From Lactarius indigo (taxonomy: Eukaryota > Basidiomycota > Agaricomycetes > Russulales > Russulaceae), in the NCBI GenBank assembly GCA_025766275.1, contig JAFKAC010000009.1, positions 1,054,001-1,118,000 on the forward strand: 64,000 nucleotides of DNA, in the 5' to 3' direction. The position numbers and the translations under genes were made by a program. Below are positions 49,324 through 59,843 of the stretch, in pieces (position 1 is the stretch's first letter; each line of letters starts with the position of its first letter). The notes beneath the pieces were generated by a model that worked only from the letters and a program-made list of their open reading frames with translations, did not search any database and was not told where the DNA came from.

Positions 49324-51720
49324 TCAAGGCCGCGCTTTTGGACTAGGCGAGCTACGACAGCCTCCCTCGTCAAATTGCGCGGGGTGGGTGTCGATGAGGA
49401 AGGGTTTGACCTCCTCAGGGATGCTGATGTGTCCGAGTAAAAGCCCGGAAGAGGGGTAACGTCCTCTGGAGGGGGCGTCGGCAGGATTTTGTGCGCTCGG
49501 AATGTATCTCGTGTGAATGACTGTACTGCGATTTTCTGATAGCTCAAGGATACGGCGGAAGACGCGGTTTGTTGGTTTGTTGGCGCTGGATCTTTTCCAC
49601 CATCCCTCGACGACGCCGCGGTTGTCCCCGTAGACTTTAATGTGTTCGCCCTTGCTTGAAAATGCGCATAGGCCGATGATGAGAAGCTCAAAACCGATCG
49701 CCTCGGCCCATTGGATGTCTCGTCCCTGAGATTTCCAGCCTGGTGCCAAGCGCCAGGCTCTCCATCTGGGGCCGATCGTGATTGCGACGCCGAATCCGGA
49801 GCTCGCATCCGAGTAGGCGCCGTAGTCGATGAGGGGTTCAGGGGCTGGGATGGGCCGGGATATCTCGGGGCGACTGAGTCGCTGCGTCCACCATTTAAGG
49901 TCGCTTTGATTGTCCCGGGGTGGGGTGCGAGGTATGAAAGGACTGTTATTACACGAGGCCAGCATGGCCTCCATGTTGGTGAGGTAAGCGCGCCCTGCCG
50001 GGATGACCAGCGAAGCGTGGTGGAGTTTGCCGTATAGCCTTTGAGTCTCGAGGAGGTTGTGGGCACGCTTCTCCTCCCATTCTGCAATGGCCGAGAGATA
50101 TTTGATTCTTTTCTTCTCGAGTAGATAGACTGTACGCGTGCGCAGGTCCCAGCGCAGCCCGAGATATGGGACCTCCGAGGCGAATGGGACCGTTTTGGAG
50201 GTCTCCCATTTGATGCCGAGGTGTGCCGAGATCGCGTCAATATCAGCGTCGGCGTACGTGAATTCTTGGTCCAACTTGGGACGCGGGGAGGAGTCGGCGA
50301 GGTCCTGAAGGATGGCCGTGCAGTCTTCGTCAAACTCTTCTGGAGAGTCATCGGGTAGGCTTTTGCCCTTGTACCATAGGCGGCTACCGTCCTGTATGCA
50401 GCCCCCTTGGGCGAGGATCTCCCGACGCCACTCGGCGCGTTGCGCGTTATAGTCGCGTAGGTGGGCGCGCGGGATTCTGAAGAAGACGTGGTCGTCGACC
50501 CATTTTGATAGAGGGCCGATGCCGTTTCCCCGGAACACGTCTGCGCCGGCATCCGCGACCCTTCCGTATACACCTCCGGCTGAGGTGAGGCCAAAATTGT
50601 TGCACGTGTTGACAGCGAACCGGTCTTCGGCCTGCAAACGGACGACGAGGCCGGGCCATTGGGAAGGCGCGGCGGGAATGGTCCTGTATGCTTCGGCCAC
50701 GTCCCGCACGGAGGCCTGGGAGCCGGGAGGCAAGCGGGAGATGAGGAGAGCGACAGCTGTGAAGGTGCCCCAAGTGCAAGGGAAGTCGTCGCTCTCGACG
50801 TGTGAGTTGATGGAAGCCGTTCCCTGCAGCGGGCTATGAGGGTGCGAGAAGTTGTGCACCGCTCGGAATTGTCCTGGCTTGGCTGTCTTGGGAACGAGAG
50901 ATAAGGGGGAGGACTGGAACGGGCCGATGCTGGCCTCCAGCTGCGCGCGTGAGAAGGGTCCGATGTAACGGCCCGTAGCGAATTCGTGTTCGGTGATAAG
51001 GTTATATACAGGTAGAAGGGCTTTGATGGATGGATGATTAGGAGGGATATAAGTGTGTACGATCTCGGGGATCCCAAGATCAAAGCCGGTGGAGAAACCC
51101 TGGACGAGCGTCGGATACTTGGCCTGAAGGCCAAGCCGTGCGAGCTCTGCCGCCCATGCCTCGCGCCTGTACGGAGATAAGGCCTCAAGCTTTCTCTGCT
51201 CGAGGACAAGCTTGGGCTCCGTGGTCTGACTTTCCGCAGCCCGAGCATCTGTGACGCTCGGGGTGACTGGCCGAGGCGCATCCTCTGGCGACCTGCCAGT
51301 CGAAGCAGAGCGGGAGGCCGTCTGCTGCGACAAGCCTCCCTTGCTCGTTTTTTCTGGGAGCGTTTGCCGATCCGTCCCATATTTTCTGTGCCCTGCACTT
51401 GGAGAATGTGTGTTCGTGGCGCCCGAGGCAGATGGCGCAGACTCCCCCACGTGGGCCTGCGCCGGACTGAAAAAACTCCGGGTCGTCGCGGCGCGGGCGC
51501 CGAGGAGTCTCTCGAGCGCGCTTTTCTGGACGATCGGAAGGTGAACTCCGATGTGGGTGGGGTGAACGAGAGCGAGCACGCTTTCTCGGTGAGTCACGCC
51601 GGCGGGGGGAAGAGGATCGACGGCGGTTGCGACGATGTTGGCCCCGATCGCGATAGCGTCTGGAGGAGGAGTGAGCTGCCTCGGATTCCCAGTCCGATTG
51701 CGCCCTGTCGATCTGGACAA
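49324..51720 (-). CDS. Reverse transcriptase - RNase H of the retrotransposon
   Basis: This 798-residue frame copies element RNA and degrades the RNA strand. The first 165 residues are low-complexity and overlap the zinc-knuckle ORF, so the true protein may begin nearer PKLVLEQRKLEALSP by frameshift or splicing. RT motifs: SPLSLVPKTAKPGQFRAVHN, SVRDVAEAYRTIPA, CNNFGLTSAGGVYGRVAD and the active-site KWVDDHVFF (VDD), then VPYLGLRWDL. RNase H follows with acidic residues in YSDASSGFG, WAEAIGFELL, VYGDNRGVVEGW and NPADAPSR. The domain order RT-RH with no integrase is as in DIRS/Ngaro elements. No stop or frameshift is seen in the domains. Confidence 0.9.
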   Translation of the reverse strand: MSRSTGRNRTGNPRQLTPPPDAIAIGANIVATAVDPLPPAGVTHRESVLALVHPTHIGVHLPIVQKSALERLLGARAATTRSFFSPAQAHVGESAPSASGATNTHSPSAGHRKYGTDRQTLPEKTSKGGLSQQTASRSASTGRSPEDAPRPVTPSVTDARAAESQTTEPKLVLEQRKLEALSPYRREAWAAELARLGLQAKYPTLVQGFSTGFDLGIPEIVHTYIPPNHPSIKALLPVYNLITEHEFATGRYIGPFSRAQLEASIGPFQSSPLSLVPKTAKPGQFRAVHNFSHPHSPLQGTASINSHVESDDFPCTWGTFTAVALLISRLPPGSQASVRDVAEAYRTIPAAPSQWPGLVVRLQAEDRFAVNTCNNFGLTSAGGVYGRVADAGADVFRGNGIGPLSKWVDDHVFFRIPRAHLRDYNAQRAEWRREILAQGGCIQDGSRLWYKGKSLPDDSPEEFDEDCTAILQDLADSSPRPKLDQEFTYADADIDAISAHLGIKWETSKTVPFASEVPYLGLRWDLRTRTVYLLEKKRIKYLSAIAEWEEKRAHNLLETQRLYGKLHHASLVIPAGRAYLTNMEAMLASCNNSPFIPRTPPRDNQSDLKWWTQRLSRPEISRPIPAPEPLIDYGAYSDASSGFGVAITIGPRWRAWRLAPGWKSQGRDIQWAEAIGFELLIIGLCAFSSKGEHIKVYGDNRGVVEGWWKRSSANKPTNRVFRRILELSENRSTVIHTRYIPSAQNPADAPSRGRYPSSGLLLGHISIPEEVKPFLIDTHPAQFDEGGCRSSPSPKARP

Positions 51721-51739
51721 TGGCGACGCGAGGAGGCAT
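51185..51739 (-). CDS. Zinc-knuckle nucleocapsid-like ORF of the retrotransposon
   Basis: From MPPRVAIVQIDRAQSD at 51739 this frame gives about 184 residues: an Arg/Ser-rich basic stretch, then CAICLGRHEHTFSKC and CFDWQVARGC followed by HRCSGCGKSDHGAQACP. The Cys/His pattern resembles retroelement nucleocapsid zinc knuckles. The frame is open upstream to 51928 through the 7-nt tandem repeat, and may be joined to the Gag ORF by an intron in 51,740-52,000. It overlaps the RT frame by more than 500 nt. Confidence 0.7.
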   Translation of the reverse strand: MPPRVAIVQIDRAQSDWESEAAHSSSRRYRDRGQHRRNRRRSSSPRRRDSPRKRARSRSPHPHRSSPSDRPEKRARETPRRPRRDDPEFFQSGAGPRGGVCAICLGRHEHTFSKCRAQKIWDGSANAPRKNEQGRLVAADGLPLCFDWQVARGCASASHPERHRCSGCGKSDHGAQACPRAEKA

Positions 51740-51747
51740 CGGCGTTA

Positions 51748-51808
51748 GATAGCAATGGCAATGGCAAATGGCAAATGGCATGTGGCAAATGGCAAATGGC
51801 AGATGGCA
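51748..51808. repeat. Short tandem repeat, 7-bp unit (ATGGCAA)
   Basis: About eight imperfect copies of ATGGCAA lie between the Gag and zinc-knuckle frames of the element. Interruptions (CATGTGG, CAGATGG) show it is not freshly expanded. It is probably a slippage tract in the element's spacer or intron. Confidence 0.8.
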
Positions 51809-51997
51809 AGAGTACACGGGAAAAGGCGTGTATTGTATAGCAGAAGGTAGATAGCCCGGGGGAGAGTATGGTCGTGTATTGAAGGCGGAGCGATTGATGA
51901 GCATAGTGGGTAAAGAAAAAGGCGCCACCGCGTGGTGAGACAGGAGGGAGGAGTGTTTGCGGGGAGGAGAGATGAGAAGGTGAAGAGGAGAGGGATG

Positions 51998-52927
51998 TTA
52001 GCGCGTGCGAGGATTCGAGAGGGGAGCGCTCGTTCGCACCTTATCGATCTTCCTTTCTTGAAGTCTGGTGTTTAGGTCGTCGGAAATGGTCCGAAGGAGG
52101 CCTTCACTGATTATCTCGATATTGAACCCTTCGTTACGACTCAGCGCGTCAAACCATTCCCGCCTCACCCGGCTTTGGTACAGCAACAGCGCTTTCCGGC
52201 CGTTGGTCTGAACGCGGATTGGATGCATATCCAGAACGACGAAGAAAGCCGCTAGGGCTTCCGCGTTGCTTGGAGGCCAGGCCTTGGACTTGGCTATGAA
52301 GTGAAGCATCGAATTTTTGGCCTCCATTAACTCTAGCCAGCTTAGGTCTTCATCATTTCTGATGCCCCTGGCGGGTGCCATGGCAGCTCGTGGGCGCATT
52401 GCGATGGTGTCCCCAAGTTGCGTGAAAGTGAGAGAATCCTGGTTACCCGACCTACTCGAGTCGGCCGCGGCGTCTCTGCACCCTTTCAAAGTGAAATAGT
52501 CTAGTTCGACCCATTCCAAGTTGTTTATTTTGTTTATTGCGTACTGGGCCGGTCTCGGTTCGATCCAGTCACCGAGACAGCGGCGAGGGTCGAAGGTGTT
52601 CATCTTCGGTTTTTTCTTCTCGGCCTCTCTACGAAGTTCCTCGGCTTCTTTCTCCTGCTGAGCGACTTGCGCGGCTTCTGCCTCTTGGTCTAGCCTGTCT
52701 TGTTCGTCTTGCGCCATTCTATCCTGTTCGAGTTGCGCGTCCCAGGCAACTCTTTTGTTGAAATTCTCTTGGGCCCATGCTTCTTTCATTCGCTGTACCG
52801 CTTCTATCTCGGTAAGCGGCTGGGGTCCACGGTGGGACTCTATCATTGACCGTCTCATGAAATCCCACTCATCGCTTTCGAAACTGGGGCAGACTGCCTG
52901 GTTTGGGTCAACGTTGATGCGTGGCAT
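51998..52927 (-). CDS. Gag-like ORF of the retrotransposon
   Basis: This 309-residue frame (MPRINVDPNQAVCPSFESDE at its start) is the first ORF of the element. It has a Glu/Gln/Ala/Arg-rich coiled-coil (about residues 60-105), then a globular part with LEWVELDYFTLKGC, SWLELMEAKNSMLHFIAKSK and LLLYQSRVRREWFDALSRN. I recognise no named domain; the call rests on its position before the zinc-knuckle and RT frames. Confidence 0.7.
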   Translation of the reverse strand: MPRINVDPNQAVCPSFESDEWDFMRRSMIESHRGPQPLTEIEAVQRMKEAWAQENFNKRVAWDAQLEQDRMAQDEQDRLDQEAEAAQVAQQEKEAEELRREAEKKKPKMNTFDPRRCLGDWIEPRPAQYAINKINNLEWVELDYFTLKGCRDAAADSSRSGNQDSLTFTQLGDTIAMRPRAAMAPARGIRNDEDLSWLELMEAKNSMLHFIAKSKAWPPSNAEALAAFFVVLDMHPIRVQTNGRKALLLYQSRVRREWFDALSRNEGFNIEIISEGLLRTISDDLNTRLQERKIDKVRTSAPLSNPRTR

Positions 52928-53694
52928 GTTTACGGGTGGACGTTAAAGGAATTTGCTTCTTTGGATGTATTGATAAGAATGGAACTCTACGAAATAAAAG
53001 ACTACCGGTATTTCAGACCGGTTGGAAAATGGGCGGAGAGGTGGCGGCGCGAAAGAGGAAACTGAGCACGTGCCGCCCTCTCCGCTCGCGCAAAGACTAC
53101 ACTCTAAGGCACCGCTCGTTTCTCACTCCGCCTCAGACTGGCCACTTCGGTGATATATTGTGGTGACGAATGGCGCACCCACTCACATCATAATACAACT
53201 ATCCCGTCAACCCCGACTCGCTCGACTGTACAGGGATCTCTGTTGATCGGTTTGGCACTTGAGCGGAGACTTCTTGGCAATGCGACTACAACGCAGCAGC
53301 GGAAATGTGGTATGAGCATGGTTCTCTCAGCGTCCCGGGTCACGTTTCTTGATCGACAGGTTCTTTTTTTTTTTTTATAAAAAAACAATCCATTTATATC
53401 TTGGGACACACGTCTGGGTGCAGGCCGGTCGCGTGTGCATCGTGATACAGGTGCCTGGACCTGCCAGTGGATGGATGATTCACTGCAGGGCAAATTACAT
53501 AGATTTATTTTACATCATTTATTTTCTGTGGTCGATATCTGGAAACCGCTGTATATGGATAAATGATCGGTTAGCCGCTCGGTGCCTATGGTTTCCTAGG
53601 ATCGATTGACATTAAAACAGCCTCGCCTTCACGCTAGTCAAGAGGTCGAGACGCCCTTTCTTGTGCCGAACTTATCACCTTCCCGACACCTACA

Positions 53695-55721
53695 ATGCCC
53701 CCATCCGACTTCAATGTGGATCCTGAGGCCCAGACAGACGTTGAAGACCGTCAGGTTGACGATACAGCCGAAAAACAGTGTGAATACAATGCTAAAACCC
53801 AGACCTCCGGTATGTCGGCCCATTGTTTGACTATGCCCTCCCCCCATCTGTCTTCTAGCCGAGAACTATGGGGATCCTTCTGGCAAGCTGTGGTCGATGT
53901 ACCTTACCGGGGCCGAGAAGGACGATGTCCAGATGACTGAAAATTGGGCCAGAGATACGGAAGGAATCCTAGTATTCGTGAGTCGACAAACCTCGTCTAT
54001 ATTTGTTCCATACCCTGACCAAAATGTTAAAGACCGGTCTTTTTTCGGCCACTGTTGCGGCATTTACCGTGGAAAGTTACAAGGGACTGTCTCCTTGTCC
54101 GAGCGATCAGACGGTTGCGTTACTCGCCCAGATCTCAAGCCAGCTTGTCAACATCTCCACCGGAGTACCCGCCGTAGTGCAGGACATGCCTCCGTTCAAA
54201 CCGCCAGCCTCTGTTGTCAGGGTCAACGTGATGTGGTCCATTAGCTTGGTCCTCAGCTTGGCCTGCGGGCTCTCCATAACGTTGATGCAACAATGGTCCC
54301 GAAGGTATTTGAAATATACGCAGCACCGTGGTGCGCCTCGAAAGCGGGCACGTGTTCGGGCGTACATGTTCGAAGGCGTTGAGAAGTTCCGTTTGTCCCA
54401 AGCCATTGAGGCGGCGCCTCTCCTCCTCCATATCTCCGTTTTCCTCTTCTTCACTGGTCTCATCGACTTCCTTATTGACATCAACGAAGTCGTCTCCTTC
54501 TCCGCCATCGGCTGCATCGTGATTTTCGCATTGATATACGCGATTTTGACGCTATCACCAAGCTTGCACCTCAACAGTCCGTATCGCACACCTCTGTCTG
54601 GGATCACATACATTTTATTCCAGCTTTCTGCGCTTAATCTCTTTTCGACTGTCAAGACGATCGAAGGCATATTCCATGGATTGCTGCTGGAGATCAAGCG
54701 GTGGTCCCACTCACGTGTGCAGAGGTCCCCGAATGATTGGCCCACCAAGTGGAGAACGATACTCGAAGATAAAGTTAGCACGCACTACGAACGGTTCTTG
54801 CATGGCTTACGGTGGAGGATCGAACTCGGCGCTATGGAAGCACCCTCAAGTGTAGATGCGAGTGCACTTCACTGGACACTCACTACTCTTGACGAAGATA
54901 AGGAATTCGAAGACTTTGCCTCACGCATACCCGGATTCTTCGACTCTCGCACTTCCCCTGACGCGACTTCGGCTATGCTTTCCCTCTTGTCCGAACAGCC
55001 AACATCTGATCCCATCCTCGGGTCCCGTCTCAATGATCTTCTCAAGACGTGCCAACCCGGGGCCTCGCTTCTCACCGAAGATCAACGCAAAAACCGCCTG
55101 CGTGTGTGCCTGAAGAGCCTATGGTATTGTGGCAGGGCATACAATCTACCCAAGAACTCGGAGTTGCCCTTAGCCCCGTATGTCCGCTCTATCTTCGCAA
55201 GTCCTGAAGTGATTGGCTGGATTCGGACCGAACAAGACCCCGCTGCCCGTGTGATAGGACGTTGCTTTGAGGCGTTGGTCGCCAAAAAGTTGGCGAGCGA
55301 CATCACATCACCCACCCGTGCCAACTTCGCAAATATTACGGCGGAGATGGCCTGCCTGTCATATATCCTTAGCGCCACTAGAGAACAAGTAAACGACTGG
55401 CTTGGCCAAGAAGGCGCCATCGATCTCGCAAACGTCATTTCGCTCGCATCAGGAGAGGTCGCCAGTGGGACTAAAGGGGTGCCAACTGATGTGATGGACA
55501 TTTTTCAACAGACACTTAGCATCCTCGCAGTAGGGATTGACTCGAGTCACGCTGACGCGAACGTCGAGTGGGACGCCAACCAGGTCGCGCGGTTCCACGA
55601 GATTTATTCCAAGTTCGCGAATGCACGAATTCCCGACGTGCTCAAGGAACGGCTACGGTACATAGTGGATAGATTGCCCCCGATCTCGTGCATGGAAGAG
55701 GCAAAAATGAAAGCTTCCTAG
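53695..55721 (+). CDS. DUF6535-like multi-pass membrane protein, copy C (intact)
   Basis: Three exons (53695-53809, 53859-53977, 54033-55721) give about 640 residues with no lesion. Order: acidic N-terminus (MPPSDFNVDPEAQTDVED), ENYGDPSGKLWSMYLTGAEK, membrane segment GLFSATVAAFTVESYKGLSP, VNVMWSISLVLSLACGLSIT, the conserved QQWSRRYLKYTQHRGAP, then two close hydrophobic segments from PLLLHISVFLFFTGLIDFLI to about SPSL. The 370-residue C-terminal part is predicted cytosolic and helical (WTLTTLDEDKEFEDF, NRLRVCLKSLWYC, FHEIYSKFANARIPDVLKER). The function of the family is unknown. Its upstream region is interrupted by the retrotransposon about 530 bp before the ATG, so its expression may differ from that of the other copies. 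Confidence 0.85.
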
Positions 55722-56942
55722 TCCTAAACCGGATTCAGAGACGATTCCATTCTCTGGTATGTCCCAGAAACGGCGCGAGATCCAGGTGCGGATTGGAGGT
55801 GCACCAGATAGTGGCTTTGTTGATGGTTGCAGCTTGACTCCCACACGAGACTAGCTTTGTATGATGTCCCGATCTTGGTTCTGATGTGTCGCCTTTCTTG
55901 TATGTTACTACGAACGCGCCCCGATATGTACCTACTTTCGTTAATCCCATGAATATCCCTTTCCCATGACATCCATCAGATTCCGGCGGAAGGCAATTAT
56001 GGTCAGGGTGGTCACGCCGGTAATGCGATGCTGAGTGCTAGGCCGGCGATAGGTAATGACATGATGGCGTCTTGCAGTGGCGTCTTTGGCTTCTTGCTAC
56101 AGTAGACGATGTGCCGAATACTAGTTCCGGTCATAGTCACGGTACTGGTGCCGTGGTCACGGTGACGAGTTGAACCTTGGCTGGCCCAAGCTTCCGTGTG
56201 CCAGTGAGAGTCTACAGTAATTTCTTTTGTCCAGGACCCTTGCCAGGACCAAGTCCTCCCTTGAAAGTGATCCGATCGATCGTGATCATCACGCGATCTC
56301 CTGCCCAGCTCATTTTCGGTAGCCCAGCGGCTATGGTCTTCAGGCAGGCCTCAGGTCCAATGACTATGTTGGACACTGGCAAGTCTCACTTGACTTCCTC
56401 ATGGCACCCTTTATGTTTATGTGGCTCTGGCGGTCCATCATAATTACCCAAATATCTCAGCATGATCCGAAAACGTTTCAAGGACGACGGCGCTAGTTCG
56501 CTCGGGCTCTCCATTACTGTACTGGGGTGCTGTCATAATGAACACACCCACTGTACCCGCATCATGACATAACGGCCGCCTCAACCCCCGTCCGCCTGGC
56601 AGCCTCGACTACTCAGGGCCTGGCGCCTATAGACCTTTTGGCAATGCGACTGTAACACGGTCGCAATAAATGCAGTACGGGCAGTACTCTCGGCTATACA
56701 GTGTTCAGAACTGTGCTATCGGGCTAAATCAGGTCCCACCGTCCCACCGGCGGCGGGTCACTTTTCTTGATTGACAGGTTTCTGGACAGTTCGCGCCTAC
56801 AGTAAATGGATAAATGACAAGTAAGCTGCTGGAGGGCCACATGACTTCCTAGGATCCTTACAACAGCCTCGCCTTCACGCTAGTCAAGAGGTCAGAGACA
56901 CCCTTTTCTTGCATCGAACTTATCACTTTCCCAGCACCTATA

Positions 56943-58955
56943 ATGCCCCCATCCTGCCTTAATGTAGATCCTGAGGCCCAGACGAACGCTCAAGACCGTC
57001 AGGTTGACGACATAGCTGAAAAACGGTGTGAATACAATACTGAAACTCAGACCTCCTGTATGTCGACTCTTTGTTTGACAAGCCCCTCCTTCATATCTTC
57101 TAGCTGAGAACCATAGAGATCCTTCTAGCAAGCCATGCTCGATGTGTCCTGCCGAGGCCAAGGAAGAGGATGGCCAAATGACTAAAAATTGGGTCGAAGA
57201 TACGGGCAGAATCAAGGGCGGAATCCTTGTATTCGTGAGTCCTCAAACCTGGTTCTATATTTGTTCTATTCATGAACCAAAACGTTGAAGGCCGGTCTTT
57301 TCTCGGTCATTGTCGCGCTCTTCATCACGGAAGGCTACAAGAAACTGTCTTCCGATTCGGGCGATCAGGCGGTAGCGTTGCTCACGCAGCTCGTCAACGT
57401 CTCCACCGGAGCACCCGTCGTAGTGCAGAGCAGCCATCCATTCAAAGCGCCTGCCTCTATTGTCAGGGTCAACGTGATGTGGTTCCTCAGCTTGATCTTC
57501 AGCTTGTCCTGCGCATTCCTCGCAGCGTTAATGGAGCCATGGGCTCGAAGGTATCTTGAATATGCGCAGCACAGTGGGGTACCCCGAAAGCGGGCGCGTA
57601 TTCGGGCGTACATGTCCGAAGGCGTTGAGAAGTTCCGTTTGTCCCAAACAGTCGAGGAAATTTCCCTCCTCCTCCTCCTCCTTCACACCTCCGTTTTCCT
57701 CTTTTTCGCCGGTCTCATCGACTTCCTTCTCCCCGTCAACGAAGTCGTTGCATTCTCTGCCCTTGGCTGCATCGTGGTTTTCGCGTCCATATACGCGATA
57801 TCGGCGCTGTCACCTGGTTTTCTCCTTAACTGCACACCTCTGTCTGGGACCACATACATTTTACTCCAGCTTTCTGCGCTCGACCTCTTTTCGTTTACCA
57901 AGGCGATCGAGCGCATATTGCGTGGATCGTTGCTGACGATTAAGCGACAGTTCCACCCGAACATGCGGGGGTCTCCAAATGATTGGCCTACCAAGTGGAA
58001 AGCGATGCTCGAACATAAGGTCCTCGCTCACTACGAACGGCTCTCGCATTGCCTACGGTTGATGGTAGAGCTCGGCGCTATGAGAGCACCGCCAAGGATC
58101 GATCCGAGTGCACTTCACTCGACGCATACAACTCTTAATGAAGATAAAGAAGACTTGGCCGCACGCATGCCGGGGTCCTTTGATTTTCGCGCTTCCTCCG
58201 ACACGACTTCGGCTATACTTTCCCTTTTGGCCGAACAGCCAGAAAAGCCAACATTTGATCCCACCCTCGGATCCCGTCTCCACGAGTTTCTCGAGATGTG
58301 CCTATCCGGGGCCCCGCTTCTCACAGAGGAACAACGCAGAAACTGCCTGCGTGTGATCCTGAAGAGGCTGTGGTGTTGTGTCAGGACCTACGATCTGCCC
58401 GAGAACTCGGAGGTACCCTTAGCGCCAGTTGTCCGTGCCATCTCCGCAAGCCCTGAGGTGATTGGCCGGATCAGGACCGAACAGGACCCTGCTGTTCGCT
58501 TGCTAGGACGTTGTTGTGGGTCGTTGATCGTCAAAAAGTTGGCAAGTGATATAATATCACCCACCAGCAGCATTGCGTCTTTTACTGAGGAGATGGCTTG
58601 CTTGTCGTCTATCCTTGGTGCCACTAGCGACCAAGTGAGGGACTGGCTTGGCCAAGAATGCGCCATTGATCTCGTAAACGCCATTTCCCTCGCATCAGGA
58701 GAGTTCGAAACGTTGGTTGCTAGTGGGATGGAAGGGGAAGTGGGGGACGTGTTTCAACAGACACTCAGCGTCCTCGCAGAAGGGATTGTCTCAAGTCGCG
58801 CTAACGTTGAGTGGGACCCCGGTGAGCTCCCGGTTGACCTAGTGGCGCGGTTCCACGAGATTTATTCCAAGTTCGCGAATGCACGAGTTCCCGACGTGCT
58901 CAAGGAACAGCTACGCCGCATATTGGACAGGTTACCCCCGAGATCGTACGTGTAA
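56943..58955 (+). CDS. DUF6535-like multi-pass membrane protein, copy D (intact, diverged exon 2)
   Basis: Three exons (56943-57057, 57104-57234, 57291-58955) give about 636 residues in one frame. It shares layout and introns with copy C, but exon 2 has drifted: the otherwise conserved ENYGDPSGKLWSMYL reads ENHRDPSSKPCSMCP, and four residues are added before GILVF. Membrane segments are GLFSVIVALFITEGYKKLSS, VNVMWFLSLIFSLSCAFLAA and a pair starting LLLLLHTSVFLFFAGLIDFL. The cytosolic part ends IYSKFANARVPDVLKEQLRR. The degraded exon 2 could mean relaxed selection or a new specificity. Confidence 0.82.
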
Positions 58956-59843
58956 GAGGCAAAAATGGAGATTCCCGGTTCTGAACCGGATTCGGAGACA
59001 ATTCCATTCTCTGGTATGTCTCAGAAACGACACGGGATTCAGGTGCGGACCGGAGGTACACCAGATAGTGGTTTTATTGGCGGTAAGCTCAACTCCCGCA
59101 CGAGACTGGGTAGCTTTTACGATGTCCCGATGTAACGCCTTTTCTTGTACGTTACTACCCACGCCCCCCCAGGGCACCTACTCTCATTAATCTCATGTTC
59201 GTAATAGCACAAATATCATTTTCGCGTCCATCAGATTCCAGCGGAAGTCAGTCATAGTCACGGTCACACCGGGGCAATGCGATGGCGATGAACCACTGGG
59301 CGCAAGGCTGAGTGAACAAGAGAACCTGCCGTAAGATAGGAAAGGCGGTGTTATCCGGGTGATTACTGCGTATTGGAGGGGCAGTGCCACCCTACAATGC
59401 TATACAGAAAAACTATAATCAACGCCATCACTGTATCCTGTCAAAAATTTGGAAAATCTTGCCGAAAATGTTTCAATAAATTAGCCAGTGACAGGAATGG
59501 TGCTTTTGTAGTGCTTGTAACAACGTATGCAGTATGACCCTCATAAGAGGGAGTGGGGGTTGATTTTGTCTATAATTTCAATATGCCCGAGAATGGCGTG
59601 ATCTTGGGGAAGCCAAAGACCATTCGAAGTCCAGGCCGTTCAGGGATAGAAAACGGAAGACGAGTCCCAGTCGTACCCAGCCAGCATGGGCGCTGGACGG
59701 TCCGCGATTTCCCGTCCGCTGAGTCCACTTAACTAACACCTATTAGTACTTATTATTATATTATTAGTAATTATTGCCAAGTGTTGCTCGGAATTATTCG
59801 CTTTCAAAAAAAAAACTTGAACTGTGGCGACCCACGGCAGCAT
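58956..59843. other. Spacer between DUF6535 D and the USP copy
   Basis: The first 400 bp resemble the sequence after copy B (38,880-39,120), e.g. the CATCAGAT-CC-GCGGA stretch and the later GGAAAGG-TATCCGG part. From about 59,400 to 59,840 it is unrelated to block 1 and AT-rich, with TTATTATTATATTATTAGTA near 59,749 and an A9 run at 59,806. This is where the two blocks differ, directly before the USP start. Confidence 0.55.

Larger units (their letters stand above)
47705..53160 (-). mobile_element. DIRS/Ngaro-like tyrosine-recombinase retrotransposon
   Basis: On the minus strand, from right to left, the element carries a Gag-like ORF, a zinc-knuckle ORF, an RT-RNase H ORF overlapping it, and a tyrosine recombinase. 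This order with a YR instead of a DDE integrase or endonuclease identifies a YR retrotransposon (DIRS/Ngaro/PAT group). The boundaries are inferred because the flanks (to about 47,704 and from about 53,160) match parts of the DUF6535 upstream region that are adjacent in copy A. I could not find by eye the inverted or split direct terminal repeats that would separate DIRS from Ngaro. YR elements insert without target-site duplication, so none is expected. Confidence 0.8.

Noticed and set aside
47700..53160. Inverted or split direct terminal repeats of the retrotransposon
   Set aside because: I compared both ends by eye and found no convincing pair, so I did not assign DIRS or Ngaro type.
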